Origin: Jaapia argillacea MUCL 33604
Taxonomy: Eukaryota > Basidiomycota > Agaricomycetes > Jaapiales > Jaapiaceae
Assembly (NCBI GenBank): GCA_000697665.1
Contig: KL197711.1
Location: 611,142-675,141, forward strand
Length of the DNA stretch: 64,000 nt
Reading direction: 5' to 3'
Numbering within the stretch: the first letter of the stretch is position 1; each line of letters begins with the position of its first letter. The translations under genes and the position numbers were made by a program. A model generated the notes under the pieces. It did not search any database, was not told the origin of the DNA, and worked only from the letters and a program-made list of their open reading frames with translations. Below, piece after piece: positions 11,700 through 25,800 of this stretch.

Positions 11700-12245
11700 G
11701 TCTTCCTAGTCTGGATATCAACGTCAGACCAACTTGACTTCCCGTACACAAGCATGGAGATATAGCAAGGACGGTCGTGGAATTGCCTATAACCAGTATC
11801 CATCACCTTCCAAGCTCACATGGTTCCGTCCGCCGTTCACGCTCCAACAAAAGCGACATTCCAAACAGTACCCACACCATCATCCTGCCTAACTCGACCC
11901 AATCCACCCTTTTCTCGTCCTCCAAATCCCATCAAACCCATGGCATACATTCCACGACCATCCAGGAAGCCATATGGAAGTGAAAATGAGGATATTGAGC
12001 TCACCTTGATGCGTAACGACGGCCTTCGTTATGATGTTGGTGCACCTCAACGGGAACGGAATTTCGTTTGGGTTTTCGGTCGGCAAATTCCGGCTCGCGT
12101 GCCACCGGGGTTAGGGTCCTCACATCCGGTTCTCGTGTTCCACTCCTGCACGCGTTCTAGTGAAATCACCATACATATTGTCAGCCGGAACAGAAATTAC
12201 AACATCAACAAGTATAAACGGCTAGATATATAGATAACTAAGGTT
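11700..12245. other. Promoter region of uL23, no supported gene
   Basis: About 545 bp lie between the uL23 start and the Dug2 stop, both on the minus strand. A 137-codon plus-strand open frame at 11820-12233 has low-complexity Pro/Thr composition and no recognisable domain. I treat it as chance and the stretch as promoter plus Dug2 3' UTR. Confidence 0.5.
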
Positions 12246-15200
12246 TCAAGACGAACGAGAGGAACACATTACTCTGTCAGACACGGATAACAAAAACCTT
12301 TCAATCACAGACTTCCCCCGACGCAAGTTTGTCAAAGAGATTCTCTCATTTGGCAAGTGGGCTTGGTCCTAAATGGATAAGTGGATGAGTTTCTCTCCAG
12401 CTGTAATTGAAGGAGGTAGACTTACTGAGCTTTGGCCGAGAGGGAGGTGAAGGGCATGACATCCAAGGACCTTTTCGAGATAGGGCACGGATGGGATTGA
12501 CTGTACGATTTCGTTGAGAAGAGGACAGAATTGGAATAATAAGGGAAAAAGACTGACCCCACCCTCTCGTATCCGGAGAGGTTCTACACCCCATTCATCC
12601 CGAACTGAATCCTCGAGAGCTTTAAACCAGGGGTCTTCAAGGTTCCCGAGCCACCAATCAGCTTTATGGTCAATACTTATCTGTCTTGCTGGTTAGACGC
12701 CTGGCCTGTGTACCAATAAAGGACAACTTACCTCGAGTGTATTTGGTGACTGGAATCTCTGGAACGAAGACCGTAAATGATCACACACCGATGCCGCGAT
12801 GGTGTCAAGATCTTGGTCTGGAACAATGCGAACAGACACCTGAGCTTTGATCTTCGAGGGGATGACAGTCGGGTCTGGGATGTGCTGTCAGCGGAAGGGA
12901 TTCTAATTAAAGGTAAACACCGACTCCGTGGGCCTGACACTTCAATGTTGTGGATGGTAAGAGAGGGTTCACGCCAACGTGATGACAACGATGAAGCCGG
13001 TCGCTGGACGATGGCGGAAAGGAGTTGATACAGCTGCCTCTCTTCAACGGTTTGGGGGCGGACGTGATCATCTGAGAGGTCACATCAGCAAAAAGCTACA
13101 AATTGAGGCATAGACGGCTACTTACAGAAGCTAGGTATCAAGACATGACGATTCTCGTCCATCAGGGCTGACAAAAGTTTCACCCTAGCACAGACCGGCA
13201 TCAGCGACAAGCTTGGCACCTAACTCGGGCAGGCCCATACATATCGAGCATTGGTTCTCTGAGCGCGCCACCTTCGATACCTGAATGAACATCTGGGGAT
13301 TTGCTTGAGATCTGGTCCCTTGGTATAAGTGGGCGAAGAAGCTACGTGAGGGTACAAACTGACCTCAACACCACATCTGACCACACCTCGCAACCCATAA
13401 GTAATGCAAGGAGGATCGTCAGTAATCCACGTCGAGTTGCTGGCCAAGGATCAGATCAGAGTCAACAGCCGCAGCAATAGGCATTCAAGCTGATCCCACC
13501 TAACAAGGATAGCATCGATATGGCCAATAAGATCCTTCAAATGATCGCGCGTGAGCTTTTTGATGAAGCTATGGTAGTGACTCATTCTTGCCCTGTGCTT
13601 GATAAACGCCTTCTCAAACCCAGCACTACCCGCCTCTTCCTCGCCCTCAATCAAGAAGACCAAATCAAGACCCAGAGCGCGCCGGCTCAGCAGTTCCGCT
13701 GCGGCAGAAGCAGCAGCGATGATCGGTCCTTTGTTATCTGTCACGCCACGGCCGTACAAGTAGCCATTACGCCCCGATAGTGTGAAGGGATCGGAGATCC
13801 AGTCTTCTGACGGCGCTGAGATCACATCGTAGTGCCTAAACGAAGTCTTCAGATGATGGAGAGTATAAAAGCAGGGTTGTGAAAGCGTACCCATAGAAGA
13901 GAACACGAGGTTTTTCGTGTTTGGTTTGTGTACCATGGAAGGTAGCTAGGACTAGGGGATTGGTGCCGTCACCGGTGGGCAGCTGTGAATAATGGTGGCG
14001 ATGAATGATCATGGCAGCATCGATGAGAACAAAAAATTTGACAAACCAATGTAGACTCCGCACCCAGCTGATTCAAGCACTTCTTCAGCCATATGGCAGC
14101 CTGTCGGCAGTCTTCTCGATGTTCTGGATTGTTGCTCACACTCGGGATGGAGACAAACTTCGATAAAGCGTAGACCATAACATCTGAAGGTTTGGTCAAT
14201 TCGGTCGCTTGATTTAGCTCGTAACGATGGCCCATACCATCTGAGGTTTTCGAATCTCCAACAGTCAGCGGAATGCCGTCCAAAGTCACGGAGTCTGTTG
14301 TATCATCGGTTGCCTGTGGCGGATTAACTTCCCAGACCTGCGAGAAAATACCTTCTCAGTAGTGAAACCTCTAATGTGACTTGAGTACAGACTTTGATAT
14401 AATCATCGTTGGCACCAGTTATCAAATTGAATTTATTCCCTTCCCGTGATCGGCTTAGGATCGAGGAAAGGACTATGCCGTCATGCGCTGGCCAAGAAGC
14501 AGTACAGTCAAAGGACGATGACCAACGCTGAGGAGTATCAGGCGTCAACCTAAGTCACAGATCCATGAGGTCAAGTAAACCCACCTGAACTTGACCGTTG
14601 GCTGAACATGTGAACAGATCCGAGTGAAGCATCGACAGCGATAATATATCGACGTTCTTGAGAAAGTGAACAGAAAACGTGATGAGTGAATCGATAACAG
14701 GACAAATATCAGCCCAATATCATACCTCCTGCACAATAATGGTCCTAACCAACGTCTTGGTTTCGAGGTCCCAAACTTTTACGTAGCCATCTTGACATCC
14801 AGAGAAGATCGTATCACCTCGGGTTGCCAAGGACAACACAGCACCATGACAGCAGTCGAAGGTATGCAAGAGCGTCGGGCCAGTACTGTTACAGCTCCAG
14901 AGCTAACCACCGAAGCTGGACGTCAGAACTTAGTTCAAGTTCGATCTGATTCAAAGTTCACCTTCACAGTTTCATCCCCACTACCGGTGACTAGATGCAC
15001 TACTCCATGTCGGAAAGGACAAGGATCATCCGAGCCTTCCTTTGTCGACGGCATGATGGCCAGGCAATAGATGTAGCCATAGTGAGCTGAATCAATAACA
15101 TTTTCTGGGACAACTTGCAGAACCGCTCTCGGGTCTGCAGCTGGGTCACGAACGAGGATGCATCCATCCCCGTCCGAAGATGAACTGGATACAGATGTCG

Positions 15201-15968
15201 ACAGACCGTTGGAGGCAAATACATCAGCTGCCTTATGCAGGTATTGAGGATAGCTGTCGAAGAACTTGTGAACCTTCCTCGATTTGGAACTTGGAGTACT
15301 GGTGCCTGAAGGTTGTAGGTCTAAACTAGGATTGGTAGGGTCGAAATGAAACCATTGAAGTGAGGTGTTTTGGCAGCCGAAATAGATGGTTTGAAGTTTC
15401 TTGCTCCAAGCCAGAGAGAATATGTCCCCGGCGTCAGTTTCGAGGTGCGGATGGAGGACATAAAGTAGTTTCAGTGTCTTGGTTGACCAAATCTAACGAA
15501 GTTGGCATGATAAACAAGGCGATAATCGGCCGAAACTTCTTCGCTCACCCTCACTGTACTATCGCCTTGAAAGGGCAAGTGTCAGATAAGGGTCACAAGG
15601 GGAGGTTGCAGACGTAATCCACTTACCCGAGGAACTGAACAGCCACTTCTTGTCTGCAGCGTACTCAAGAGCAAGTACACTCCCCGTATGTCCACGCAGA
15701 GTCGCTTTCAATGTAAACGACTGGATATCCCACACCTGGCGAACTATTCTCGGAACAATTCTAGGTCCGAGGAGGGAGAACTCACCTCGACGTTGTGATA
15801 CTGGCTTCCGCTGTATATGTGGTCTTCGTCCGCACACAAGCTCAGCACCGAGTTGTTCTGCTGCTTTAGGGAATGCAGCAGTCGCGGAAGCTGTCCCGTC
15901 TCATGCAATGGTCGACTAAGTGAAGCTGTTTTGGGAGTCGGAGTGTCAGGAGGGGTGAGCAGGACCAT
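12246..15968 (-). CDS. DUG2: Dug2-like protein: WD40 repeats fused to M20 metallopeptidase
   Basis: This is a subunit of the cytosolic gamma-glutamyl-independent glutathione degradation (DUG) complex. The N-terminal half (about 15968-14330) is a WD40 propeller: DIQSFTLKATLRGHTGSVL, SGSQYHNVE, further GH..V blocks and a KVWDLET-type repeat near 14750-14780. The C-terminal half (14290-12246) is an M20 peptidase with SIPSVSNNPEHREDCRQAA at its start. Its metal ligands are visible: the His of HYDVISAPSEDW, the Asp of GRGVTDNKGP, the catalytic Glu in LIEGEEEAGS, and the C-terminal His in SSDQAHLPNERISL. The tail HLPLGQSSDQAHLPNER is assembled across the last intron. Many short introns are required. 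The gene is divergent from the RPAP3-like gene across about 410 bp. Confidence 0.9.
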
Positions 15969-16380
15969 GGTCCTCGTGGTAGATGATGCGTACGGTGTGG
16001 AATAGAGGTAGCAACATGTGTCATTTTTAGGGGAGCGGGGACCGATTAGAGTTCGCGGATTTGGTGTAGACCAACGGAGCTCTGGTCGTTTCTACTCCGG
16101 GTTCTGAATAGGTTTGGAAGTACTATGCACGGAAACGGAGAAACAGGGAGCGAGTATTGAGCGGTTATCGGCCGAAGATGATAGCGTCTGGATGGTGGAA
16201 CTAGCAGTAAAGGGAAACTCAGTTATGTACATGGTACGGAGGAGGTATACGGCATTAAAGGCGTGCCGAACTGTGGCCCAAGACTTACATGATTGACTTG
16301 CGATCAGCCACTTCCGTTCAGCTTGCGCTGGTCGTTTGCAACCTCTGGCGACGCGTCGTCGCTCCTCAAGTACCTCCATA
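15969..16380. other. Shared divergent promoter, Dug2 / RPAP3-like
   Basis: About 410 bp lie between two divergent start codons. A plus-strand open frame at 16114-16296 overlaps this stretch but does not join the downstream TPR exons by a sensible splice, so I regard it as 5' UTR or promoter. Confidence 0.5.
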
Positions 16381-17895
16381 ATGGCGTCAACCCCTGCTCA
16401 GATGGCGAAAGAGAAGGTATGATATCTTCTGAACCCAATCATCCATGTTTCGTGACAAGATTGCAGGGAAATGCCACATTCAAAACCGGTGATTACCCAG
16501 TTGCCATCGGACACTACACCGCCGCCATCCTTGCAGATCCCAAAGACCACACCTTCCCTTTGAATCGTGCTGCAGCTTATTTGAAACTAGGCAAGTACGT
16601 GTTCACTCAGTGCAGGTATCTGGGTTTGTCCGCTCACCATGCATCAGAAATGCGGACGCAGAGCGGGATTGTTCGACAGTGATTAGACTAAATGCAACGA
16701 ACGCCAAAGCCTATTTCAGACGAGGTCAGGCTCGCGTTGGACTAGCGAAACTGGCTGAGGCTCAAGGCGGTGAGTGGCTAACCCCCCAACGCCACCCTTC
16801 CATTCCAGCCGTCATTTCTTCAGTTGATCTTCGGCCAATTTTCTCTCAGATCTCAAAGAGGCGCTGAAGTTAGAACCGGGAAACAAGTCCGTTCGGGAAG
16901 AACTTTCCAAAGTAGAAGCACTGATAGACAAAGCCCGTCCGGCACCTCGCAAAGTCAGTTCCGCTCCGTGGTATCCTTGTTCTCATTTGACATCTCGTTC
17001 AGCAACCTTCTGATACCATCGTTCCATCCAATCTCGTGTCTGCCTCAACTGTGACAAGACGACGGCGTGTCCCGATCACAATTATCGAGCCACCCCCCCA
17101 GACATCGCTGTCTTCACCTTCAACTTCTCATGCGCTCACCGGCAACCCCTCTGCTCCTTCCTCGGGGACGCCACCCGATGACTTTATGAAACCGGTTGTA
17201 ACTCGGAAGCTTAGTGGATCGCTTTCAACCTCTCCAGATATATCCTCCCTACAAACAAAACCTGCGACATTCAAAGAAGCAAAGCAAGCTCGAGAGACTA
17301 TCAAACCTAGTCGAGTTGGGGCGGGTGGTGGAATCTTCCGTCCCTCTGGGCAACACACCATTTTCCCGAGCAATCTTAGTGAAGACTCAAGACCTGCTTC
17401 CCTTCGAACGACCGAAAAGTCCGTCCCAGACCCCCCTGTGAAACCTACCCCGCCGAAGACAAGCGTTCCTGCGAAGTCACCCGTCAGTCTCTTTACCTTC
17501 ACTCGTAACTGGGAAGCACAGCGGTCCGCAAAGGATCGATGGGCGTTTCTTTCTGTGAGTGTGCATGATTCCCTACGAATTAAAAGCTTCCTCATCACCA
17601 CGACGTTTTTCAGAATATCCCGCCGACATCCCTTCCTTCCCTATTCCAAACGTCACTGGAGCCTACTCTCCTGGTATCCATGCTCGAGACCTTCCTTGCT
17701 GTTCTCCGCGAACAACCCTTACCCGACGCTCCCGACGTTCGAGACAGGATGAAAGACTATATGATTAATTTGGGCCGCGTTCCTCGCTTTGGCACCGTCC
17801 TACTGTTGATGAGTCGGGATGAGAAAGAGCTCGCATCCGAACTTTGGCAGGAGTTGGGCACCGCGAGCGCAGCTCCTTGGGGCATAGTTAGTTGA
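16381..17895 (+). CDS. RPAP3/Tah1-type TPR protein (R2TP co-chaperone)
   Basis: This is a likely HSP90 co-chaperone of the R2TP complex, which assembles RNA polymerase II, PIKKs and snoRNPs. Exons are 16381-16416, 16467-16594, 16648-16769, 16850-16953, 17003-17554 and 17614-17895. The N-terminal TPRs are KGNATFKTGDYPVAIGHYTA, LNRAAAYLKLGKNADAERDC and AYFRRGQARVGLAKLAEAQG. They are followed by a long Ser/Pro-rich linker and a compact C-terminal domain: FTFTRNWEAQRSAKDRWAFL, IPPTSLPSLFQTSLEP, FLAVLREQPL, MINLGRVPRFGTVLLLMS. The last block matches the RPAP3 C-terminal domain. The combination of TPR and RPAP3_C, without a PIH domain, supports the call. Confidence 0.87.
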
Positions 17896-18387
17896 GTCGA
17901 TGTGTCTTCTGCGTTGATATCTTCGCACCTCTTTGGTTTTACCTTTGGCGTTTAATATCTTACAACGATGTTCAGTGCGCTTGTTGTGGTGTCACTGGTG
18001 AATCTGATTTCAAGCTTCATTGGCATTCTTCTGTCATTGTCTTGGCATACCTTGACTCTCTGTCATCACTCGGAGACGGGACGCTCTTGCTTCGGAAGTG
18101 GTGGATAGACTTGATGTGAGACTCCTCCGGATACCATTTCCCCACCTGCGCATCGGCGCTGGCCGAAGCCGGACCCATTCGCCAGCTCGGCAGTCTCGGT
18201 TCGTCATCGCTCCGAGCACTGACCGATGACATGAGCTCAAGCAGCCCACGAACCCCAAGTGGGTCCGCTCTCATGGTAATCAGCGTTATAAGATTCAAGT
18301 CATCTTAAACATATCCTTCCCGCATTCTCCGTGAGTTTCTCTTCCACCACTTCTCAGATTTCCCTCATTGTCTCTGCTGCGATACAC
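17896..18387. other. Intergenic region, no gene seen
   Basis: About 490 bp lie between two plus-strand genes. Overlapping minus-strand frames at 18017-18298 have no start context or similarity. It presumably holds the RPAP3-like 3' UTR and the promoter of the Sec14-like gene. Confidence 0.5.
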
Positions 18388-19566
18388 ATGGGCGACAACA
18401 TCAAGGATTTAGCCAGTATCACTCTATCTGGCCACCCTGGTTTCCTAGAGCCAGAACAAGAGAAAGCTCTTGAGATCTTCAAGGTGAACCTTGAGAACGC
18501 AAAACTATTTACCCCTTCCACGGACGGTTCCGATGCTTCAGTGGACGACGACACTCTTTTGTATGCACCATCTCAAGTACACATGACCCCGAGTCACCTA
18601 CTGATCCTTGCCTTCTAATCATAGACGATTTCTACGAGCGAGGAGATTCGATCCGGTAAAGGCACAGAAGCAATTCGCCGATGCACAAGCGTGGAGAGAG
18701 GAAAACGATGCAGAAGCCCTCTACGCCAATTTCGACCACGAAGAATTCGAGCATGCAAAGCAATTTTACCCTCGGTGGACGGGTAGGAGAGACAAAGTAG
18801 GCTTTTAAGATCCATTTCCGCTTCTCATTTAACCAAACGTCTACTTACCCAGCGTGGGATACCCGTATATGTATACCACCTAGCGTCTCTTTCTGGGACG
18901 AAATATAAGGAGCTTCAAGCCGTATCACCTCAGCGGAGGCACGAGCGAATGTACGTTTTGGCTCCCATGAATCCATGATGTTCATGGTCTGAATTTAACC
19001 ATGGCGTAGCGTGGCTCTTTGGGAGTTCATGTCCCGTTTTACCGCTCCGTTGTGCACCCATCTACCCCACTCCACACCAACACCCATATCATCTGTTACT
19101 TCTATCATCGACTTCTCCGGTTGCTCTATCGGGACACTGTGGAGCCTACGGTCACATTTACAGCAAGCTTCCACGATTGCTAACGCCAACTATCCGGAGA
19201 CGCTGAATACCATCGCCGTAGTCAATGCACCCTCCTTCTTCAATACCGTTTGGGGATGGATCAAGGTGTGTAATCATGCTGATTGTGTGGGAATGAAGGT
19301 CAACTTCAATATCGTCATAGAACTGGTTCGACGAAGGTACAAGACACAAAGTTCACGTTCTTGGATCTGACCCGGGGTCAACTCTCCGGGATCTCATTGA
19401 CCCGGAGGATCTGCCCAAGGTATACGGCGGCAAGCTGGACTTCAAGTTTGAGGACGAGCCCAATTTAGACGACCACGCGAAGGAGGCACTTGGAGGGGAC
19501 CAAGTACCCAAGGGTCCTGTCCTGTTCATTAATGGCCGTGTAGTCAGACCAGAAATTCAGACGTGA
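18388..19566 (+). CDS. CRAL-TRIO (Sec14-like) lipid-transfer protein
   Basis: This is a cytosolic phospholipid-transfer protein of the Sec14 superfamily. Exons are 18388-18560, 18625-18796, 18853-18950, 19010-19265 and 19321-19566. The CRAL-TRIO N-terminal helix is LRFLRARRFDPVKAQKQFAD with an acidic upstream segment. The lipid-binding domain contains KRGIPVYVYHLASLSG, IIDFSGCSIGTLW, YPETLNTIAVVNAPSFFNTV and WGWIK. The C-terminal gate reads LRDLIDPEDLPKVYGGKLDF. It lacks a Golgi-dynamics or START extension, so it is a short Sec14 homologue. The gene converges on SCC2, with about 275 bp between stops. Lipid specificity is not readable. Confidence 0.9.
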
Positions 19567-19840
19567 ATGGTGATGGGCAAGTGAACGTAGTCGTGTAGAA
19601 ATTGAAAACCCTTATCACATTCATCACGATATATAGCCTACTTAGTTTTGTTGTAGTTCTAGTGTTGTAATCATAGGTCTTGATGGATATCTTGTCCCAG
19701 GTTTACTTCTTAACCATCGATCGCAGTACAATGTTCTCCATTCTGGAAGTTGCACATGAGGAAAAGGGAAATAATGATAAAATAAACGAGACAGCGCAGC
19801 GACAAGAAAGCAATGAGGAAGATAAGATCCCAAAGGACCA

Positions 19841-22800
19841 TCAAGAACCTTCTTCTTCAGGATCAGGGGTTGTACCATCTTCGGACCAGATGGCGAGTAG
19901 CTGAGGTGCATAGTTAATGTTTAAGATTCCGAGCTGGAGAAAGTTGACGTACTGCATGTTTCTGAGCATCCAGATCTTCTGACGTAACCAAAGGTGAAAC
20001 GGCGTAGGTCAAACGATCCCAAGCGATTGGTTTTTGATGGCGTTTCGTAGCAGGCTTGTCTCCCAGTGCTGTCTTCTTTCCAGGTGCCCATTTCGACAGT
20101 TTCCTGATCAATCAGATGATGAGATACTACCGAGAGGTATCCCGGCAGGCCAACGTACTCTTCCGATATTGCATACAAGGTCTTCAAATAGGCCTTCAGT
20201 AGCATAATGACGCCAATAATGACGGAGCTTCGCAAGGCCGGTGACCTGCTCTCAACCGTCTGAGCGGCCGAGATATCTAACGAGAAAATGTTAGAGACAA
20301 ACATATCGATCAAAGGTGTAATGACTCACCGTGACTCGCTTGTCCAGTAGGTTCTACGATATAAGGTGAGAGCTCCTGCTTGAGTGACCAATTAGGCGGT
20401 TCAAAGATCAGCGGGTTGAAGGGGACGAACCAATGGAACGCTTGGGCCTGAATGAGAGGGCCCATGCAATTGGGTGAAGAGGTAGCCTGGTTCGAGCAGC
20501 TCAACTAATTGCGCTCCGGATGTGGAAAGCACGTTTGTTAGCTGCTTGAGAACGGTCAGAACCTCTTCCTGCGTCTTGTAGTCGAAAGCAGAGAAGTTCT
20601 CAGCCATGTAACGGGTGAAATCGACGTCATCCTAAGGCTATCATTCAGAATCTCAACGAATTATAGGTAAATAGACGCACAGTCGTCGAACTAAATGTCG
20701 CAGGGACGTCAAAGATTCGAAGGAGAGCCTTTAGGAAGTCTAATCTTGGCGCTCGTTTCTCGCGCACAAGTGAGTACCATCTTTGCAATAGGGCAGCCGG
20801 TCCTGGAGAAGGCTCTTTCTGCATTCGATAACCTCGAAGAAGATTTAACAACGGTTTTGCCAACGACGGGAGGGGAAGCTACCTTTAACAATACCAGAGC
20901 ACAACTTTCTTTGGTAGTCAAAGGATGTCTTTGCACTGATGCCATAACGAGAATTGAGGAGTGATGAATGCTTGGTATGCAAGAGCTGATGTAGTGCATT
21001 TGCGCGAGCACCCAAATGAGCATTGGGGCTCGTCTCCAGAGCCACGATAACAGGGAATGACTAGGCGCTGTCAGACGGAGTAGGAGATCGCACCAGAAAA
21101 TGCGTACCTGTAAGGGATGTGCCAGGCCCTGTTTCACAGTGAAACTGAGGATATCCACCGCAGACGCCTGAGTTTGTGGCGTCAGTGACAAGGCCGCCTC
21201 CAGAATAGGATCCATATAGCGTTGTACAACGGCTGAGCTGACTCTATGAAGAAACGTCAGTTACCAATATCGTGGAGCCCAGTAGGCCTCCCACCCTGAG
21301 TCAGCGAAGCCATCAGTATTTCCAACAAGTTCGTCCATATCAACTTCCACCTTCTTCCCATTCGATTTGGCGTGGACTGGGGAGACCTTTGAGTTGCGAA
21401 TGTAAAATGACGACGGCGACCACGCACCTTTCTCTTTGCTGTTATGCTTGAGGGCTTCAGAGGTTAAGAAGTCTTGGATGATCTTCAATAACCGACCACG
21501 AAGTTCTTCGTCATGGGAGGCAAATATCGCGTCCATAACACTGGCAGACCGATCCAGAGTCATCAGTGTTGGCTGAGCGCGGAACAAGAACCCTTGCGAA
21601 ACAAAGGTCAGGGGAGGCAGATTCGGTAGGCGGATGGACATACCAAGGCACGGTAAAATTCGGCCTCTTAAATTAGCATCTGCCGCTCTCCCATACAACT
21701 TCAGAAGGCTGTCGTATACGTGCTCGATAATGGGACCCTAAGTCAAATCTATTAGTGAATGAACGCTTGTATTGCAGTACAAGTAAAGTACCGATGTTAT
21801 GGCGTTCAGGTGGTTGGCGTACTCTGGCAAGATATGTAGGTAGCCATGGAATAAGAATAGGACAATACATACCTTCATTTTCGATCCTGAGCTGATCGAA
21901 ATCACAATGCTCACAAACCAATGAAACAATGAATACCAGAATGCCCAAGGCACGGGCATCGGCAGCGGTTATGCCTTGTGTTACTGGGTCGCGTAAGGAC
22001 TTTTGGATGCGAGCTACCGAACTAATCAATACGGTTATGAAAGCCATGAAAGAGAATCACCGACTGTTGCACGACTTCAACAAATTAATCAGGCGCTGAA
22101 AATCGCGGGTGAGATTCTGGACGACCACACAAAGACATGCTACAGTCTCCTGCAGGGTCTAATGGGGTGGTGCTTAGACAATGCCTATGCGCACATGCAA
22201 AACAACGAACCTGAACGCCACCACTTGATGAAGGTTTGAGTACCATCGGCTGAAGGGCCAGCTGAAGCTCCTGTCCAAATTTGGCGGCGGATTTGGGCAT
22301 ATGTGGGACGGAAGCACGAAAAATTTTCAACAAATAATCAGAAGTAATCTGCTCTTCAGCCTGCAATGACCCGATGTCAACACGGCACAAGTTTATCAAG
22401 CACGGTACTCACGGTGGTAGCGTTTTTCAGATATGGCAGGAGGGTCAAGGCGTTGGTGCCAGTCAAGATGGCGGGATGGGCCGAGGTAAAGAGGTATATC
22501 GTTCGTACACAATTCACAATGGTCTGCAAAATGGATGAGGGGTAGTCAAGATGACAAAGGACGGGATAGCCACGTACGAAACCTGGCAAGTCAGACGCAT
22601 CGACAAGACCATCAATGAGTGCCTCGCAAATTTCAGCATAGAGTTCATGGAGAGGTTGTGCATCGTTGCCATCTTTATCGGCCATGATCTTGTGCAGCAT
22701 ATCCTCCAGAGACGACCTGTCTCTAAAATGCGCGGAAACTCCCATAATCACTGCAACTTTCGAAAGAAGTACAGTCTTGTCGTGCGGGTTGGATAACTGG

Positions 22801-25800
22801 AATCCTCTCGATTTGGATGGCAAAGATGCTGAGTTGGATTGAAACCACAACTCCTCCATGGTCTTGAGCGCAAGATCTTTGACCGAGTCGTCGTCGTCGG
22901 CCATCCGACAGACAATCTTTGTACAGATGTCAACACGTCGACTAAGATCGTCGGTCGCACTGTAAAAGGACTTCAATAGCTTGATGACTCGTTTCCTGAC
23001 ACCCAAACCGAGGTCCTGCGGGGGATATTAGCAAACGAAGCGTCAAGCAGGTGACATGCGCACAGCAATCCGGTCAGCAATTTTTCCATAGTAGTTGTCG
23101 GCCACGGCAGAGGAGTCGATCATATATTTGCCAATAAGTTCGACCGCGGCGTCTCTTACTGCTGGCGAGTTATCTCGAAGGTGGCTTTCTATTGCTTTGC
23201 GAACGTTATCCTATATTATGTGATTAGCAAGTGACCGCTAAGGAACTAACGACGCGTACGGAGGAGAGGATGGTTGGATCACTGGTGATGATTTGGCCCA
23301 GAGCCCTCAAAGCTTTGGTCCGCATAAACACAGGCGGGGCTTCCAACGACAGCAAGATCTTGTTTAGAATGGGGTGGAACGAATTTCGCAAGCTTTGAAT
23401 TGTCCCAATTTCCTCCGAAAGGCGGTCCACTCGACTTGCTTCTTCTTCCGACCTACACATCATGGTGAGGGATGGTGATGGGACAGAAAGAAAATACGGA
23501 CCCTATATCGAAGACGTCTGTTGCGGGATCCTTCCAGATATCTCGTAAGGCAGCCTTGATCATCATAGCAAAAGAAACCATCTGTTGACGATCCACATTC
23601 AGGTCAACCCCCCCTTGGTCAGAATCTGATATCCATGTATTGGCTTGCTTCAGCCCTTGTGCTAACTCCTGTCCCCACGCAGCGGCAGTCAATTCACGGG
23701 CACTCTGCGGGTCTGTCAGACGTCGATGCACCAGTCAGGTAGATGGAAGATACGGACGTCGTATGCCTGATCTTCCGAAGATCGCTTGCACAGATGAGAT
23801 ACTACGTCACGATATGCTGCCAGAATCTTGTTGAGTTCCTTCGCGTCCGCGGTTGGAAGTATCTGGATGACGAAATGAGCAAAAGTTAGGGGTTTGGACA
23901 CAACAAAGTACCTCGTCTAATGGCCGAAGGACAGTTTTCAGAGGTTCAGAGATATCATCCGGTTTGGCTTTAAACTTCAAAGTTGCTGTCTTCAGTCGAG
24001 CTGCAACGATCCCAAGGTGATCAAGGGCCATATTTTTCGCGGCGTTGTTGTCAGCTTGGCTGGTTTTGATATCGTCAAGAGATGTCACCTGTCAAAGATC
24101 ATGAGATGAATGCGTTCACAGGTGAGGAAGGCCTACCATGAATTTACAAATAACCCCAAGCAACAATGAAGCAGCGGGCCATTCAGGCCAGAACAAAACC
24201 GTTAGAAGATCGGAGATCAAGTTGTCAAAGATAGTTCGATATTCAGCTTCGTTGGTATTCTTCGTCGCCTTGGTCTTGCCCGAGCTGCAAGGGCAGGGCA
24301 TGAGATGGAACGTGCAAGAAACTGAGAAAAGCATACCGTTGTGTCAAAAACAGAACAATTGTCTTGGCAACCTTGCTCGCGGAATCAAGCCCCGAGGAAT
24401 ATAGGCGTATCTCCTGGAGTAACTTGAGTAAGGATTGCAAGAGTTATGAAGAAGACTGTCAAATACCTCTTGATCTTGATCGTCGAGCAAGGGCTCACTA
24501 CCAACTTCGCCTAGACTCTCTTGTCGTCGCAAGGCCACAGACTCTTGGCGAGCCTTTGCGACTTTCCTAGCTTGGAGACGAATATCGTGGGCCGAGGTTT
24601 GCACCAGTTGCAGCAGGAGTGCAGAAACGGTTCGGATTGAACGCCCATCCCTGAGACTGGGAGGAAGTCAGTCAACGTGATATGAAGGAAAAGAGTAAAT
24701 CTCACCGAAATTGTCCTGCTTTCTGCTTCGTGTCGGAGAGCTTTATCAAAGAGGACAAGATTTCTTCTACGATCCAAGACCGTTGATCTTCATAGTTTGC
24801 AAATATCTGCCACACAAATAATGGGTTAAAGGGTGGATAGGAATAGACACAAAAACACCGACACTGCGAATCAACGACAGAGCATCCAGCCTAAGTCCTC
24901 TCATCGAACTGTTACCCAGTGTACTGAGGATCACATTCTCTTTCTTGCCTTTCCCCTCGGTATTCACAGGCTCGGTGACAAAGAATGGACCAATAGCAAT
25001 GTAGACCGCTTGAATGATTATCGATTCAGACATTGACACAACATCTGCGCAGACGAGGTTGTTTATTCTAGGAAGCGCTGCAGAAAGGGCTTGAAATGTA
25101 TCTCCGAGCAAACTTCGTTGCTCTCTACTGAGAGGCGAATGGATATCGAGCAAATGGCGCAGGAGAGGATTAGCACCGCCGTCGGACGAAGCTTCTACGA
25201 ATGGATAGGCGATTTTGGCAAGCTGACTCTTGATAGTGTTAAGACACACGGTAATCAATTCTTCTGAATAGAGCTACAGAGTAGGAGATGGTTAGATGAA
25301 GAAGACGGACATTCGTTGTTCGGCGAACCTGTTTTGTCAGTCGATCACTTCCCAACAAAGCAAGACAGCAGTCGGCCGAAAGAACGCTATCTCTGGCTGT
25401 CTCTAAGACCCCAGTCAAGACTTGCACATCAGCAAAATCCAGCTGTTTCGGGTCCTCATCAACGAGCATAGCATCCACCTGTTCCCCGTGGATGTTGGCT
25501 TCGACCTCCGGGCTATGTGTCTTCAAGAACCGTTGGTTAGGAGTATCGCCCTTCTTTGATGTTTTAGAAGCCTTCTTCGCTCCTTGAGACTTCCTGGGAG
25601 TCGCATTCGTGTCGGGAGCCCGTGAAGTATCACCAAACGGTTCGAGATCTTCTCCGGCTTTGACGCTACGCTCGAGAATCTTCAGAATGCGAGACAGTGC
25701 TGTAGTATCAATACTAGCAACACCGCCTTTTCCGCGCGGCGTCGCTCCTAGACCGTCACGAACAGAGATGCGGAGTCGCTTGGCCGGTCTAGCAACTTTC

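Noticed and set aside
11820-12233. A 137-codon plus-strand frame upstream of uL23
   Set aside because: Low-complexity, in a ribosomal-protein promoter region, with no recognisable similarity.
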